Shown: positions 21,301 through 32,725 of the stretch, piece by piece | How the letters are laid out: each line of letters starts with the position of its first letter | Position numbering within the stretch: the stretch's first letter is position 1 | Assembly (NCBI RefSeq): GCF_031755915.1 | Contig: NC_083380.1 | Span: 14,198,001-14,262,000 of the forward strand | Length of the DNA stretch: 64,000 nt | Direction: 5' to 3' | Origin: Ziziphus jujuba | Lineage: Eukaryota; Streptophyta; Magnoliopsida; Rosales; Rhamnaceae | The notes under the pieces: model-generated | What the model was told of the DNA's origin: nothing | Database searches by the model: none | What the model saw: only the letters and a program-made list of their open reading frames with translations | Translations under genes and position numbers: made by a program

Positions 21301-23045
21301 GGAATGATTATCTTTTCAACTGGAGGATGACTAGATATAACTTTTGATTGATCGGATTTAATCCATTTTTCTTTAATTAATGTTTTTAAATCTTTTAATT
21401 CGTCATAATGTTCTTCAAGAAAGTCAAAAAATTGTATATTAGATTGGACTTGTCATTAAATGTTTCCAGCTTTCCCAGATATGTTCTTTCTGATCTCTGG
21501 TGTGTGATTGTCTATATTCATTAATTTGTCATGATTTTTAGCAGACATCATTTCTTTATCTAACTGTTTCCAATTTGGTTTGTATGGTTTCTTTAGTGTA
21601 TTTAATTGGTGATCTATGAAATCTGAAGCTGTAGGTGATTGAATTGATTGAATTTCTTCATCACTGTAACGAGGTTGACTAACCTATCTGATGTTATGGA
21701 TTGATTTTAATTTGAGATTTTTAATTTCATTTTCTAACCTTAATTTTCTAATTCTTGTATTTTAATTCTGTGTAAATCTTTTTCAATTTCTTGATTCCTT
21801 CTAGATATATTATCAGAAGTATTGATTCTATGATTGGTTTATTAAAAGATTGTCTTGAAGAGGTTTCTCCTAAGAATTGATTAGATTTAGGTTGTTTATC
21901 AAAGGTGATTTTACTGACATATCTACAAACTATGAGATGAACTCAGTATTAGTTAAAATATTTTGAATAGGGGTTGGAGATTGGACATTAGTTAATACCT
22001 AATCAGAAGGTAAATTGATTTTGAACCATTTGATCATTTTAGGAATTTTGATATTTAAATCTTGATATTGACTCTGGATTAACATTGTATGACCTCTAGC
22101 ATTATGGTTTTTAGCTTTAAAGTTCATGTTAGTTCCTGAGACTTTATAATGACTTCTGTAAATTAGAGCAAATGGTTGGCGATCTTCGCCAAACCTATAG
22201 CCTAACATTTTTATATTTGAAGTTTAAACTTTTAATATGCATGGATCTGATAAACTTATGGGAAAATTTGGGTAACAGTCAAAATGAACTGGACCATTAC
22301 ATAAACTTGTTTCTATGACTCCAAAGATACTTTCATTAATGTTTTGAAAACTAGCATCTCTAAGACATAATAAAATAGTTGAATTGGTTCCTAATTTTGT
22401 AAGGGGTTTGATTTCGATTTGAGCTAATCCTATGTGTAGGAAATGGTGACCATCTTGTCTATGTTTTTTAATATTATCTTTACTAAGTAGTTGGCAGATT
22501 TTGTTATCTTTGTTGATTGTGTAAACTTGTTTAACTGTTTTAATATGTGATTCACTTTTAAATGAGGATAAAAACTAAGTTTTGTGATGATAAATTTCAC
22601 TATGTGGTACTGGGGGAATACTCCAATCATGATTGATTGATTCATTAGAAGCAAAACTATAATTTTCTTCGTTGATTATGTCTAGTATTTGATTTCCATT
22701 TAGTGATGATCTAGAACTAGTATTTAATCTAGAATTAGTAGAAGAATTAGACCTAAATAATCTATCCATTTTCAAAATTTAAATCCTAAAGCTTTATAAA
22801 CTTGAGCGTACTATTGCATATATCACTCCATCCTATTTCTAAACCTCTCAGACTGATATCCTCTCAGACCTCTCCTGGGATTTATAGTTCAAAGTCGGAT
22901 TTATAGTTCAGCAAGGAAAAGAAAGAAGCAATATAACAAGAGTAAATTGAAGAAAATAAAGTTTTAGAAAGTAAATATAAAGCTGAATAAATTAAGCAGA
23001 TATAACACTCTATGGGTGCTAAAGAAAGTAGCAAGATATAGATAA
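21301..23045 (-). pseudogene. EPRV movement protein and leader (arm 2)
   Basis: The minus-strand ATG is at 22,767-22,769 (MDRLFRSNSSTNSRLNTSSR). The 30K-type core is at about 22,000-22,330 (FGEDRQPFALIYRSHYKVSG, ARGHTMLIQSQYQDL, KIPKMIKWFKINLPSDW), followed by a coiled-coil spacer. It preserves more residues of the core than arm 1 (TNMNFKAKNHNARGH intact) but is cut by frameshifts near 22,220 and 22,570. 22,770-23,045 is the 5' leader, matching 11,130-11,411 in reverse. It ends within the sequence that precedes the primer binding site, so the viral DNA stops there. Confidence 0.72.
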
Positions 23046-23163
23046 AAACAAATTAATCTATTAATACGTTTACGATGCTATAAGTGTCACTTATTCATAT
23101 ATAGAGTATATTAAAATTTAAAATAATATAATTAAAGTATATATCTATATCATCTTAGTAAAC

Positions 23164-23623
23164 TTAGAGCATCTCTAATGGTTCTTTCTATTGGAGTTTA
23201 TATGTTATTGATTTTGGAAAGTGTTCATGCTTATGTGGCATTCTTTCTATTTAATAGATAATGTTTTGGACAATTTCTTTCTAATGGGTTCTGTTTAAAA
23301 TGTCATGAAATGTTAATGTGTAATTTTTTATTTTAAAATTATATCTAATTAAAAAAATCAAAAACTCACGCGGGAGTTATTTTTCTTTTAACAAAAGTCA
23401 ATAAAAATAAATAAAATGCTGACTCAACCTATCTAACAGAGCTTCCAGAAGTAGACAATGTCTTTCATGGTTTTTATTTCTTTTGTTGCTACATCAGCTT
23501 GACAGAACTAATGCACAGATCCATGGAGATGATTTTTTTTTAAAACCCTATCTATTTATCTGATGTGGCAAATGATTTTCAAATGGATAAAATCAATGCA
23601 CAATGCCATTGGAGATACTCTAA
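23164..23623. mobile_element. MITE-like element with 18-bp terminal inverted repeats
   Basis: Left end TTAGAGCATCTCTAATGG and right end (reverse complement) TTAGAGTATCTCCAATGG, two mismatches in 18. The 460-bp interior has no coding capacity. The TTA at each end may be target sequence of the PIF/Harbinger type or part of the repeat; I cannot decide. Short ORFs across it are chance. Confidence 0.65.
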
Positions 23624-23698
23624 TTAGTATCTTTAACATTACCTTTTCTTTGTAATATGATATCAAGATAATGTGTATCATTAAGTGTTTACACACAT

Positions 23699-23727
23699 GC
23701 ATGCACACGCACACACACACACACACG

Positions 23728-23774
<47 letters not shown>

Positions 23775-23785
23775 ATATATATATA
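23699..23785. repeat. (CA)n followed by (TA)n microsatellite
   Basis: About 70 bp of mostly CA dinucleotides with a few CGCA interruptions, then TATATA directly at the left end of the next element. The Cys-Val ORF on the minus strand is a translation of this repeat. Confidence 0.95.
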
Positions 23786-24397
23786 TACAAAAGTGCTATG
23801 AAAAGGACTTGTCCGCATCACATGGAAAGGACTTGAACGCCCGTCTCCATCACCCATTTAATGAAATGGTGTGTTTGCACCGATTTTGGAAAAAAAAAAA
23901 AAAACACAACAAAACAAGTCCATTTTTGTGTTTTACTAAAATGGTGTGTTGGCACTCATTTTCGAGGAAAAAAAAAACAAACAAATTGTCTCTCTCTCTC
24001 TCTCTCTCTCTCCATAGGGAATCTGATTATGACTAGGTTTTTTGGCTCCTCTTTATGCTTTTTTCCTTTTCATCTCTACTGTGTCTCACTTAGTTATTCT
24101 CTCTCTCCTCCAGTAATTCACATTCATTGTTTATTCTATCATAAAGGTAACCAAAGCTTTTTGAATTTACATTTTTCTAGAAAAGAAAATGGTGTTTTAT
24201 TTTTTTAATAAATTTCAATTATTTCAATATATCGAGGCAGCAAAAATGGATGTGTTGCGTTTTGATTTGTTTTGTTTGGATTTTTTTTTTTTTTCAAAAT
24301 GGGTGCAAACGCATCGTTTCATTAAACGGATGAAGGAGACGGATGTTCAAGCCCTTTCCATGTGGTGCGGACAGGTCTTTTTCATAGCACTTTTGTA
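23786..24397. mobile_element. 612-bp element with ~105-bp terminal inverted repeats
   Basis: The left end TACAAAAGTGCTATGAAAAG runs on for about 105 bp and is mirrored at the right end (reverse complement TACAAAAGTGCTATGAAAAA), with shared internal blocks (CCGCA.CACATGGAAAGG, TTGAAC, GTCTCC, TTTAATGAAA). It sits inside a TA microsatellite on both sides. It has no transposase; the interior holds A-runs and a (TC)n tract at about 23,987-24,012. TA flanks suggest a Tc1/mariner-type or other TA-targeting MITE, but the superfamily is open. Confidence 0.78.
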
Positions 24398-24419
24398 TAT
24401 ATATATATATAGTTAAAAA

Positions 24420-25870
24420 TAAAGTGCTCCTTGTTACAATTCTAAAATGACTTTTTACAGTTACATTATTTATACACTAGTACATAAATATATAAAAAAA
24501 TATAAAATTAATTAATACAATATTATTTATTCTTAAGATATTCCTAATTCATACCATTCCAAAATTACATATCTCTTAAATTAATTTGTTTTTTTTTTAC
24601 AATTCTAAAATAACTATATACAATCTCTCACTAAAATATTCTTCTTTTCTTCTTTCTCATTATGAATTAGGGATGATTTCTTTGGTTTTTTTTTTCCTCA
24701 CTTTTTTAATGACATAAAAGGTTATTTGAAAGCAATAAACCAACGAACAATGGAAGGTAATGGTGATTGGGCAATCAATGAAACTTTGCTTGAGCTTCTT
24801 TTGGAACTTGAGTAAAGAGTAGATTTTTTGGGGGTTTTATAAAATTTGAAAGTGGAAACGAAACCCCTTTCTTTTCTTTAGCTTTTTTGGTGTAACTACT
24901 TGAGCCGGATGAGAGGAAACTTTCAAGTACGATTGGGTGCTTGGTAGAATACTTCTGAACAACTTTGGAAATGTTCAGTCATATACTACTGAACGTTTTA
25001 AAGTAGTTCAGTTTGGTACTATTTTCTGAACTTTTTTTTTTCTTGTACAATGTTTGGTCATAAACTTGTAATTTATTATTTTGGTATGTTTAGCCCTAAA
25101 TTTCTATACATATTCAAGATGTTTGATTATGAAATTATGAACCTATTTGAAATATTTGAATTTGTTCAACCCAGCAATTTTGTAATTTTTTTGTAAAGTA
25201 TATTTTTAGATGGTTCGACTATAAACTTTTATTAAACTTTGATGTTATTCAGTTGTAAGCTTTTCAAATTGTTCGATTGTAAATTTTTGTACAACTGAAA
25301 ATGTTTGGTTGTAAGCTTTTGAATATATTAAATATCTATATATAACGTACGATATTTAATATTTGTATATACATACAATGTTCGATAGATAAAAACTAAA
25401 CATCTTAATAATGTTCGGATGGATGCTTTTGAACAATTAAAAAGTGTTCAGTTTTAAACTTCCAAATAAAAGAATAATTTTAATATATGAGATCAACTAT
25501 AAGAGTGTTGTTCCAACCTGATCGTTGGTAAGCAATAGAAAAAAAAATCCAAACTAAAGTAATCATCACAAAATAAAAAAATTAAAGAAAAAACTAAATA
25601 GATCTTACTGTTTCATGTTTTTGAGCTTCCATAATTTGTGAATAATTGTTGTATCTGCAATTCTAATTTTTAATGGAGTATAAGTTAGATGGATATATGT
25701 AATATATTATTTGAGAAGAAGAATGAGACTGTATAAAAAAATTATTTAAATAGGTTTATTTCATAAATATCTTTTATAGTAATTTTAAACGGGGATAAAA
25801 ATATAAATCAATAATGAAACTGTATAGAGTCCAAATGGTAGTGCAACTAGAAATTTTCTAAAAATATTGT
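24420..25870. repeat. AT-rich intergenic DNA with diffuse repeats
   Basis: No gene seen. Between about 24,950 and 25,470 a degenerate motif recurs roughly every 40-60 bp (variants of GTTCGGTTGTAAACTTTTGAA). A short frame at about 24,755 (MEGNGDWAINETLLELLLEL) has no recognisable relative that I can name and ends after 21 codons. Confidence 0.5.
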
Positions 25871-25879
25871 TGATTGTTT

Positions 25880-26245
25880 AATATACCAATGCACTACCTG
25901 TCTCCCCAAGAAATGGAAGTAGCTGTTAAAAGAAATGGATAGTTCAGCATAGAGAGAATCGAAGACATACTTCGTGTCAAATCAAATATATGTCTAATTT
26001 CGTAATAAATGCTCAAGAACATACATCATACATAAGATCTGGCATGGAGGGGATGTTGAAGCAGAATTTTGGTGAAGAAATCTTAGATGTTCTATTCAAC
26101 TCTTTTAGGAAGAAAATTGAAGAGAATCCCTCCATTTTTAAGCCAGCGAAAGCACTTTCAATCCATGTTGTTCTTAAACGCATTGCAGCAAACGAGCTAC
26201 ATAATAACTTGCTTATGCTTCTATATATATACATACACATATATA
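25880..26245 (+). pseudogene. SABATH methyltransferase, last-exon relic
   Basis: Plus-strand frames hold SPQEMEVAVKRNG, then FSIERIE in another frame, then HTSYIRSGMEGMLKQNFGEE followed by ILDVLFNSFRKKIEENPSIF and VVLKRIA. This is the C-terminal exon of SABATH carboxyl methyltransferases; compare FSIEIMESL ... GLEGLIKQHFGDEIDLDKLF in the intact gene at 48,025-48,357. A stop follows the Asn-Gly pair, a further stop lies near 26,000, and no other exon is nearby. Orientation is opposite to the other two SABATH loci here. Confidence 0.72.
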
Positions 26246-26837
26246 TATATATATATGCGTTGTGCTGTGTTTATGTAATTTCTTTTAGAACTTCTTAGAA
26301 ATGATCAACAAAACAGTACCATGTAATCTGTTCTTTTTTTTTTCAATTAATTAATAAATTATTGAAGAAAATTCAAATAAGTTAATCCGGATAAATATGT
26401 AACCCTGGTCATCTTCTTTTAGCTACCAACTCTAGCTAGCAGAGTAATACAATTAGTCTTTATCAAAGGGTCTAAAGAGAGCAGTACATGCTAGTGCAAA
26501 AAACTGAACAAATAAAATTATGAAACTAAAAAAAATTTGCGAAGAAGTTAGCTACTTGAATAACTTATTTTACAAGAACAGATTTTTTGATTTTCTGCTT
26601 TGTGCAGATAGAAGCTATAAATGTTGCCGAATAACTTGTTAATGAGGCAACTGCAGAAAAGATTTTGGGAATAAGAACTTTTGTTTCTTAAAAAACCTTT
26701 GGCATTGCAAATTTAGGTTTGATCTTTTTGGTTTAACATACATTTGTAGCAGCATTTTAAAGATAATTAATCTTTTTGGTCTAATCAAACATTACCTTAC
26801 CTTTCAAACTTTAAGTAAAACAAATAGAGCAATAATT

Positions 26838-27381
26838 TTCTCCTGTTCAAAGGCAGACAGTAAACTTCAACTTTCCTGTAATATAAATCAAACAGCTTGT
26901 CTAAACCAATCTGATCTCCAAAATGTTGCTTCATCATTCACTCCATGATAGTTCTAAATGTGGAGACTTCTAGTTGTGGCTTTACATTTGACAGGCTCTC
27001 CATTATTTCTATGCTGTAAATCCATTTCACTTTACAAGTATGCTTCGACTTGTTGGGCAGACACTGTGTATGTTGATAAGTTAAAAGAGTACTCAATTTT
27101 TTATTCACTTGTCTTACCCTGTCTCAGCAAATTAACAAACAGAAAAAGTGTCATCTTTCACTTCATTTTAGTAACATTTTTTTCCGTATTTTTCTTGTAA
27201 TCATTTTTTAATATATTCTTAGCTTAATATCCTTACTATTTTGTAAAGTTGCTATAATTTTATGAAGAAGTTAAAATAATTTAACGAAGAAGATCAATTT
27301 TTATGTTGTAAGGTTAGAGTTTCTAGTGTAGCTATAGAGGCCAGATCCACCAGTCATAAGGAATGCTTCCAGTTTTGCCAT
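26838..27381 (-). pseudogene. SABATH methyltransferase pseudogene, middle exon lost
   Basis: On the minus strand, exon 1 remains at 27,310-27,381 (MAKLEAFLMTGGSGLYSYTR...), very like the intact gene's MAKHEAFPMNGGSGLYSYTR. The last exon follows at 26,838-27,120 (QQVEAYL; IEIMESLSNVKPQLEVSTF; MMKQHFGDQIGLDKLFDLYY). The large SAM-binding exon is missing and the last exon has frameshifts and stops, so no methyltransferase can be made. With the intact gene 21 kb away it suggests an old local duplication now separated by transposons. Confidence 0.8.
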
Positions 27382-27479
27382 TTCTTTATATGGAAAAGCT
27401 TAGCTTTTTTATGTTTTTTCATTATTTGATAATTTGATTCAAACTTTTAATTTTATAGTTAGAATTACAATATGATCTG

Positions 27480-27642
27480 AAGAGAAGGCATGATTTGAAC
27501 CTCTAACATAAAAAATGTAGGTGTCAAAAGTTTAAAGGGTTTAAAGGGAAAAAGAGATGACTCAAATCCGCAACCTCAAACTTTTATATGAGGAATATAC
27601 TATTGAACCTGCCTCATTTGTCTACCACTAGACTAATCTGAT
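27480..27642 (-). mobile_element. tRNA-derived SINE-like sequence
   Basis: The minus strand has an A-box-like TAGTCTAGTGG (27,625-27,635) and, 55 bp on, a B-box-like GGATTTGAGTC (27,559-27,569). A second B-like GGTTCAAATCA lies near 27,492-27,502. No cloverleaf can be drawn, so it is not a tRNA gene. The element ends next to the target duplication of MULE-1. Ends and target duplications of the SINE itself were not found. Confidence 0.42.
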
Positions 27643-27994
27643 AAAGATAAATGGGGAATTTGGCCCAATGCCCTCATGAGGATGAGCTTAATGATTGGCA
27701 CCCCTTTATTTGCTATCTTTTTTTTTTCTACCCTTCAATATCCATTTTAACCTTAAAACAATGAGAAATGACTTGGGTATCTTTATTTTACTTTCCTAGC
27801 ATCCATTCTACTAAATGTTATTTTCACCACACCACACCAGTATTCCACGTTGCTTTTGAAAAAAAAATAATAATTCATCTCAGGTCCCTTTTAACTTTTA
27901 AACAAAAGAAAAATAAAAATACACTTTTTACAACCCTTGAATGCACCCTTGAACCGATATCTATCCTCAGGTAATTGTTTTTATTTTTTTGTTA

Positions 27995-28190
27995 TTTGTT
28001 GCCGTGGATTGGTGTGGATTTGTTTTTTTGTTTATCTGTTGCCTTGCCGTGGACCGGTGGGGGTTTGTTTTTTTGTGTGGGTTTGTTTTTTAGTTTATTT
28101 GTTGGGCCATGTTTATTTGTTGCCTTACCATAGACCGGTGTGGGTTTGTTTTTTTGTTTATTTTTTGCCTTGCCGTGGACCGGTGTGGTG
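27995..28190. repeat. Short repeats in MULE-1
   Basis: Four degenerate units of about 40-75 bp built on TTGCCTTGCCGTGGACCGGT and GTGGGTTTGTTTTTTT. They give chance ORFs rich in Phe, Cys and Leu. Confidence 0.75.
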
Positions 28191-28249
28191 TAAACACAAT
28201 AATACTCACTGTGTTAACAATAATTAGGTTAAACACAAGCAATATGCTG

Positions 28250-29680
28250 TTGTCAATACTCATTATATTTTGCATGTTGTTGCACGAAACACACATTAGG
28301 AGACTTGTGGGAGTCAAAAAATTTGTCAACTGTAATTACCGATGAAACCTTCGGTAATTTTTTCAGCAAAGGCAATCTGATTATCGATGGTTTCATCAGT
28401 AATTACCGAAGGGCCGACGGTAATCAAATTTTTTTGGCAATTTTAGAACATTTTCTGAACTTTATGGGGCTTTTGCTATTTAGGATCATTGATGAATGTA
28501 TATTTTGCATGTTGTTACATGAAACACACATTAGGGGACTTGTGGGAGTCAAAAAATTTGTCAACTGTAATTATTGAAGGCCCTTTAGTAATTACTGATA
28601 AAACATTTGGTAATTTTTCCAGTAAGGGCAATTTGATTACCGATGATTTCATCGGTAATTACCGAAGGCCCGATAGTAATCAAATTTTTTTGTCAATTTT
28701 AGAACATTTTTCGAACTTTATAGGGATTTTGCTATGTAGGATCATTGATGAATGTATATTTTGCATGTTGTTACATGAAACACACATTAGGGGACTTGTA
28801 GGAGTCAAAACATTTGTCAACTGTAATTACTGAAGGCCTTTCGGTAATTACCGATAAAACATTTGGTAATTTTTCTAGTAAGGGCAATTTGATTACCGAT
28901 GGTTTCATCGGAAATTATTGAAGGCCCTATAGTAATCAAATTTTTTTGTCAATTTTAGAACATTTTCTGAACTTTATAGGGATTTTACTATTTAGGATCA
29001 TTGATAAATGTATATTTTACATGTTGTTGCACGAAACACATATTAGGGGACTTATGGGAGTCAAAAAATTTGTCAATTGTAATTACCGAAGGCCATTCGG
29101 TAATTACCGATGAAACCTTCAGTAATTGTTTTAGCAAGGGCAATTTGATTACCGATGGTTTCATTGGTAATTACCAAAGACCCTACCGTAATCAAATTTT
29201 TTTAGCAATTTTATAACTTTTTCCGAACTTTTTGGGGATTTTGTTGTTTAGAATTATTGATGAATGTATATTTTACATCTTGTTGCATGAAACACACATA
29301 AAGGAACTTGTGGGAGTCAAAACATTTGTCAACTGTAAATACTGAAGGTCCTTCGGTAATTAGCGATGAAACTGTTGACATCGGTAATTACCGAGGCACC
29401 ATCCGTATTCATTTTTTTTTTTTAAAATTTCACTTCTTAAGGTCTGTTTCTCTCTTATTTGATTTCGAATAAACACTGTTTAAATTTTTTGACTTCTTAA
29501 TGTCTTTTTCTCTCTTATTTTGTCAAGGGTTATCATTAATAAAGCTAGATTTAGCACGTTCTTGGTGGAAACACACATTATCGAAGCTGTCGAATGGAAT
29601 TGTCGTGATTTTTTGTGACGGAGGACAAATGTAAATTACCGATGATGCATTGGTAATTACCATTGGACATTAATAGCATC
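28250..29680. repeat. Palindromic ~255-bp tandem repeats of MULE-1
   Basis: AATGTATATTTTGCATGTTG recurs at about 28,496, 28,751, 29,008 and 29,265 (a partial unit at 28,262), a period of 255-257 bp. Each unit contains inverted blocks around CGGTAATTACCG, such as ATTACCGATGGTTTCATCGG. The array ends with a unique tail (29,400-29,680) repeated in the same orientation at 38,240-38,450 of MULE-2. Confidence 0.9.
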
Positions 29681-30373
29681 CTTGTAACAGTAAGAAACTT
29701 ACAATATACTGAACACAAAATGATAATTTACCAACACAATACGATAGATGACTTATAAAAAGGAGAAATGCAAATCTAAAAGAGATTGGAAGAAGCTTTC
29801 AAGCTGGAAATAGTTTCCAATCTAAAACTAACTAAATTTCAATGCATACCATTCAAACAAGTTCAAATGGTCCCAAACTAGAAAGCCAATATTTGAGAAC
29901 TCAATTACCATTTAAATTCTCATTCTTCTTATTTCTTGCTTTTCCGCTTCTAAAAAAAGATAGAGAATTTAATAATGAAATTGGGTCCTTAAACTTCCTC
30001 TTGAAATGAGAATCACATAGAAAAGCTAAAAACTAAATCTGAATTAGTAAGAGAAAATGTAAATGTGTTTTGTGAATAAAAATTAGAGAATATTACAAGA
30101 TGATTTTTTCCACTTGCTGTATATAAAGCTCTAACAAGAAACAAAATTTCTCTCCGCCAACAGAACATTCCTCTGCCAACAACTATAAAATTGCTAAAAA
30201 CTATTTTCATTTTCTTGGTGAATCCACCATCAATATATAAACAATAGATGTTGCCCCGCCCGCAATGGAATAAGACAGTTTTCTAAGCATCCAATTCTGC
30301 GAACTGACCTTTATGATTTGGAGAATTAATTGATGAAGTAAAATGACTAAAAATTAGTTCCTTCTAAGCTGCA

Positions 30374-31830
30374 CATTGCAATATCAAGTATTGAAAAGAC
30401 TTGAACCACCAATGTAACATCATCGATGTATAAAAGTTACCTGCTAATGGTTTAGCACATGAAGAAGCAACAGCTAGTCCTGGAATAAGTGTGTTTTCAT
30501 TAATTTCAATTCCCAATAAATCCAAATCTAAACTTGCACCAAATACAAGTTTTGTTTCTAAGGATGAGACCTCCTTCTTTACATATGAAAACAGGAGCCT
30601 CAACGTTCATATATAAAATGAGAAATAGTTAAAAAACGAGGCACTTTTTTGGCCACAATTCTTCCTAAATGTAATATCAGCAGCAAATAATAGATTAATA
30701 TAGTGGTTTCTAGTATATAATTGAATTGTAATTGTCAATATAGCAGGCTAAAGTTGCTGTTTGGTACTTCTGTACCTGATAATGGTAACTGGACAAAAGC
30801 CCATTTCTCCCCAAAAAGATTTTCCGGAAGTTCCATTAGGAAAGGGTTATCTAATGCAAGAAGTGCCTTAGATCCTTTCTGAACACCAGGATGTCGAGTA
30901 TATACACTTTCGTAACGTTCATCCTACCACAGAAGCAGTGACAGACACTGAAATCAAAAAAAAAAAAAAAGCAAACCATAAGAATGTTTTCTAAACTAAG
31001 CAGATTCAGAGATTGCGACTTCAACACAGGTTACTAATAATCCAAGAATCAAACTTATTAGCAAAACCCCAATTTTTCTTATGGAAAATTACAGTAAAGA
31101 AACAAAATTGTTTATGAAACTAAGAAACTACAAAGAAAAAGACTGTAAATAAGAACTCCATACATTCCCTTTTACTAGGAACTGGTTTTATACCAAGGTC
31201 GTTACACGCTCTTGATATAATGGTCTGCATCTGTGACCTATACTCCACTATACAGAATCATTCATATAAATCCAACAATATATTCTTATAGTCCACAAAG
31301 AAAACTACATATTTGAGCTAAATTTACCTGAGGAAGCAAATTTCATCAGATAGAAGGATGCCCAAATAATCACTAATCGAAACAAGAGCATCTTTCAAAG
31401 TAACGCTGTTGATCACATTGTTAGGAAAGTACTTTGTCAACTGTAAAGACAGATATTCATTACAAACTACTAGCTCCCAAACCTTTTTCCCTCTGATATC
31501 TGATATGGGTCTTGAGCAAAAGTCCAATTCCCATTCAGAAATACTATCGAGATCAGTTTCCGGATCAAGATAGCTCAATTCAGCAGTTGGGTTTTCATCC
31601 TCTTCTTCATCATCGAATTCCACTTCTTCTTGCTCAACAGAAAGTGAGCTTTCGAACACTGAATTGGGTTGAAAAGTTCCAACCTTTGCCATTTTCTTGA
31701 GTGATTTATGGAGAAACTGTATGAGATTTTGGTGGGTTTTGCGAGAGAGGTGGAGTTGGAGATGGGTTTATAGGATTGAAAGGTTGGGGTTTTGAGTCTA
31801 GTGGGGTTGAAGCTTAAGCTCGCCATGGAA
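30374..31830 (-). pseudogene. Tab2/ATAB2-like gene fragment captured by MULE-1
   Basis: Tab2-type proteins (DUF1092) are chloroplast RNA-binding factors for photosystem mRNA translation. Minus-strand exons: a Ser-rich transit-peptide-like start (MASLSFNPTRLKTPTF, ~31,825), then in another frame [40 protein letters not shown] and [20 protein letters not shown] (31,324-31,640). Next come [20 protein letters not shown] (~31,160-31,250), [20 protein letters not shown] (~30,780-30,925) and EEVSSLET-like to [20 protein letters not shown] (30,440-30,600). It is broken by a frameshift near 31,640-31,710 and a TAG at 30,924-30,926. The last exon(s), which should follow AKPLA, are absent. The captured part is therefore 5'-biased. 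Confidence 0.85.
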
Positions 31831-32725
31831 GTTTTCTTCACTAGTAACTGATAAGTTTTTGAGGAAGTGGTATCAAAGGTATTTTAGGAATATTAAAAAA
31901 TAAAATGGTAAAAAGAAAAAATTTAGGAATGGATGGATATTTATCGTGAGTGCCCTTCCAATAAAGGTAATTGTTCAAATTCCCCCAAGACAAATCTTCA
32001 CTTTCAGTTTTTGTTCTATTCACTATTGCCATTGGGCCTTACTAGTCCGAGCCTGAAATCTAGGGGAATTTGGCCTTTTACCCTCTTTGGCAGGGCGTTA
32101 ACAAAATATATCCCTCCTCTTTCATTTTTTTTCCTTCTACCTTTTAATATCAATTATAACCTTAAAACAATTTCAAAAGATATCCATATCCTTTTACATT
32201 AAATTTCAATCTATTTCCATGAAAACCCTTTATTTCACCCCATCCCACACCACGAAAAATCCTTTTTAACTTTTCAACTAAAAAACAAAAACCCACTTTT
32301 TTTTCTATTTTTTCATCAACTTATAAGCATCATCAGGTAATTTTTATTTTTTTGTTATTGCCATGTGTATGTATATATATTGTGGATTTCATATTTACAT
32401 CAAATACTTGGAATTTCAAAAATATATAACATTTCTTGAGTACAATGTGATATGTTTAGGAGTGTGAATCGCTTTATTGATGTTTAAAACCGGTTAAAAA
32501 TTTGAAATTTATGTTAGATTAAGATTTTTATATGGAAGTTATTAAAATCTAAGTTTTCGGATAGATTGACACTAGGTATCAGTAGGAAATGAAGAGACGA
32601 AAAAAATGGGACCGATTTGGCCTGAAACGGTGGTCGGAGGTGGGAGAAAATTCTGGGTCGTAATTCGGGTACGAGACCTGATTCGGGCGAGTTTGGGTCG
32701 ACCGGTTGGAGGTTGACGGAGAAGC

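Larger units (their letters stand above)
10921..23045. repeat. Tail-to-tail inverted pair of EPRV copies
   Basis: Arm 1 (10,921-17,174, plus) and arm 2 (17,175-23,045, minus) carry the same viral segments in mirror order, meeting in ORF2/intergenic sequence near 17,175. Arm 1 stops inside ORF2; arm 2 continues about 50 bp past the ORF2 stop. Both lack RT and RNase H at the same point and share a nonsense codon. Confidence 0.8.
27653..31986. mobile_element. MULE-1, 4.3-kb Mutator-like element with captured ATAB2 fragment
   Basis: Left end GGGGAATTTGGCCCAATGCC, right end (reverse complement) GGGGGAATTTGAACAATTAC. Flanks are AAGATAAAT (27,644-27,652) and AAGACAAAT (31,987-31,995), a 9-bp target duplication with one mismatch, the size expected for Mutator elements. 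Inside, left to right: a ~300-bp subterminal stretch ending at a splice-like CAG|GTAATT also found in MULE-2; GC-richer short repeats (27,995-28,190); palindromic ~255-bp repeats (28,250-29,680); and a Tab2-like gene fragment on the minus strand. There is no transposase, so it is non-autonomous. Confidence 0.8.

Noticed and set aside
23556..23768. Cys-Val-rich minus-strand ORF and His-Thr-rich plus-strand ORF
   Set aside because: Both are translations of the (CA)n microsatellite.
27559..27635. A functional tRNA gene
   Set aside because: Box A and B are present only loosely, no cloverleaf arms pair, and no anticodon loop can be placed.
28250..29400. Regularly spaced identical blocks resembling a CRISPR array
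   Set aside because: The units are ~255 bp, repeat throughout rather than alternating with unique spacers, sit inside a plant MULE and recur in a second MULE.
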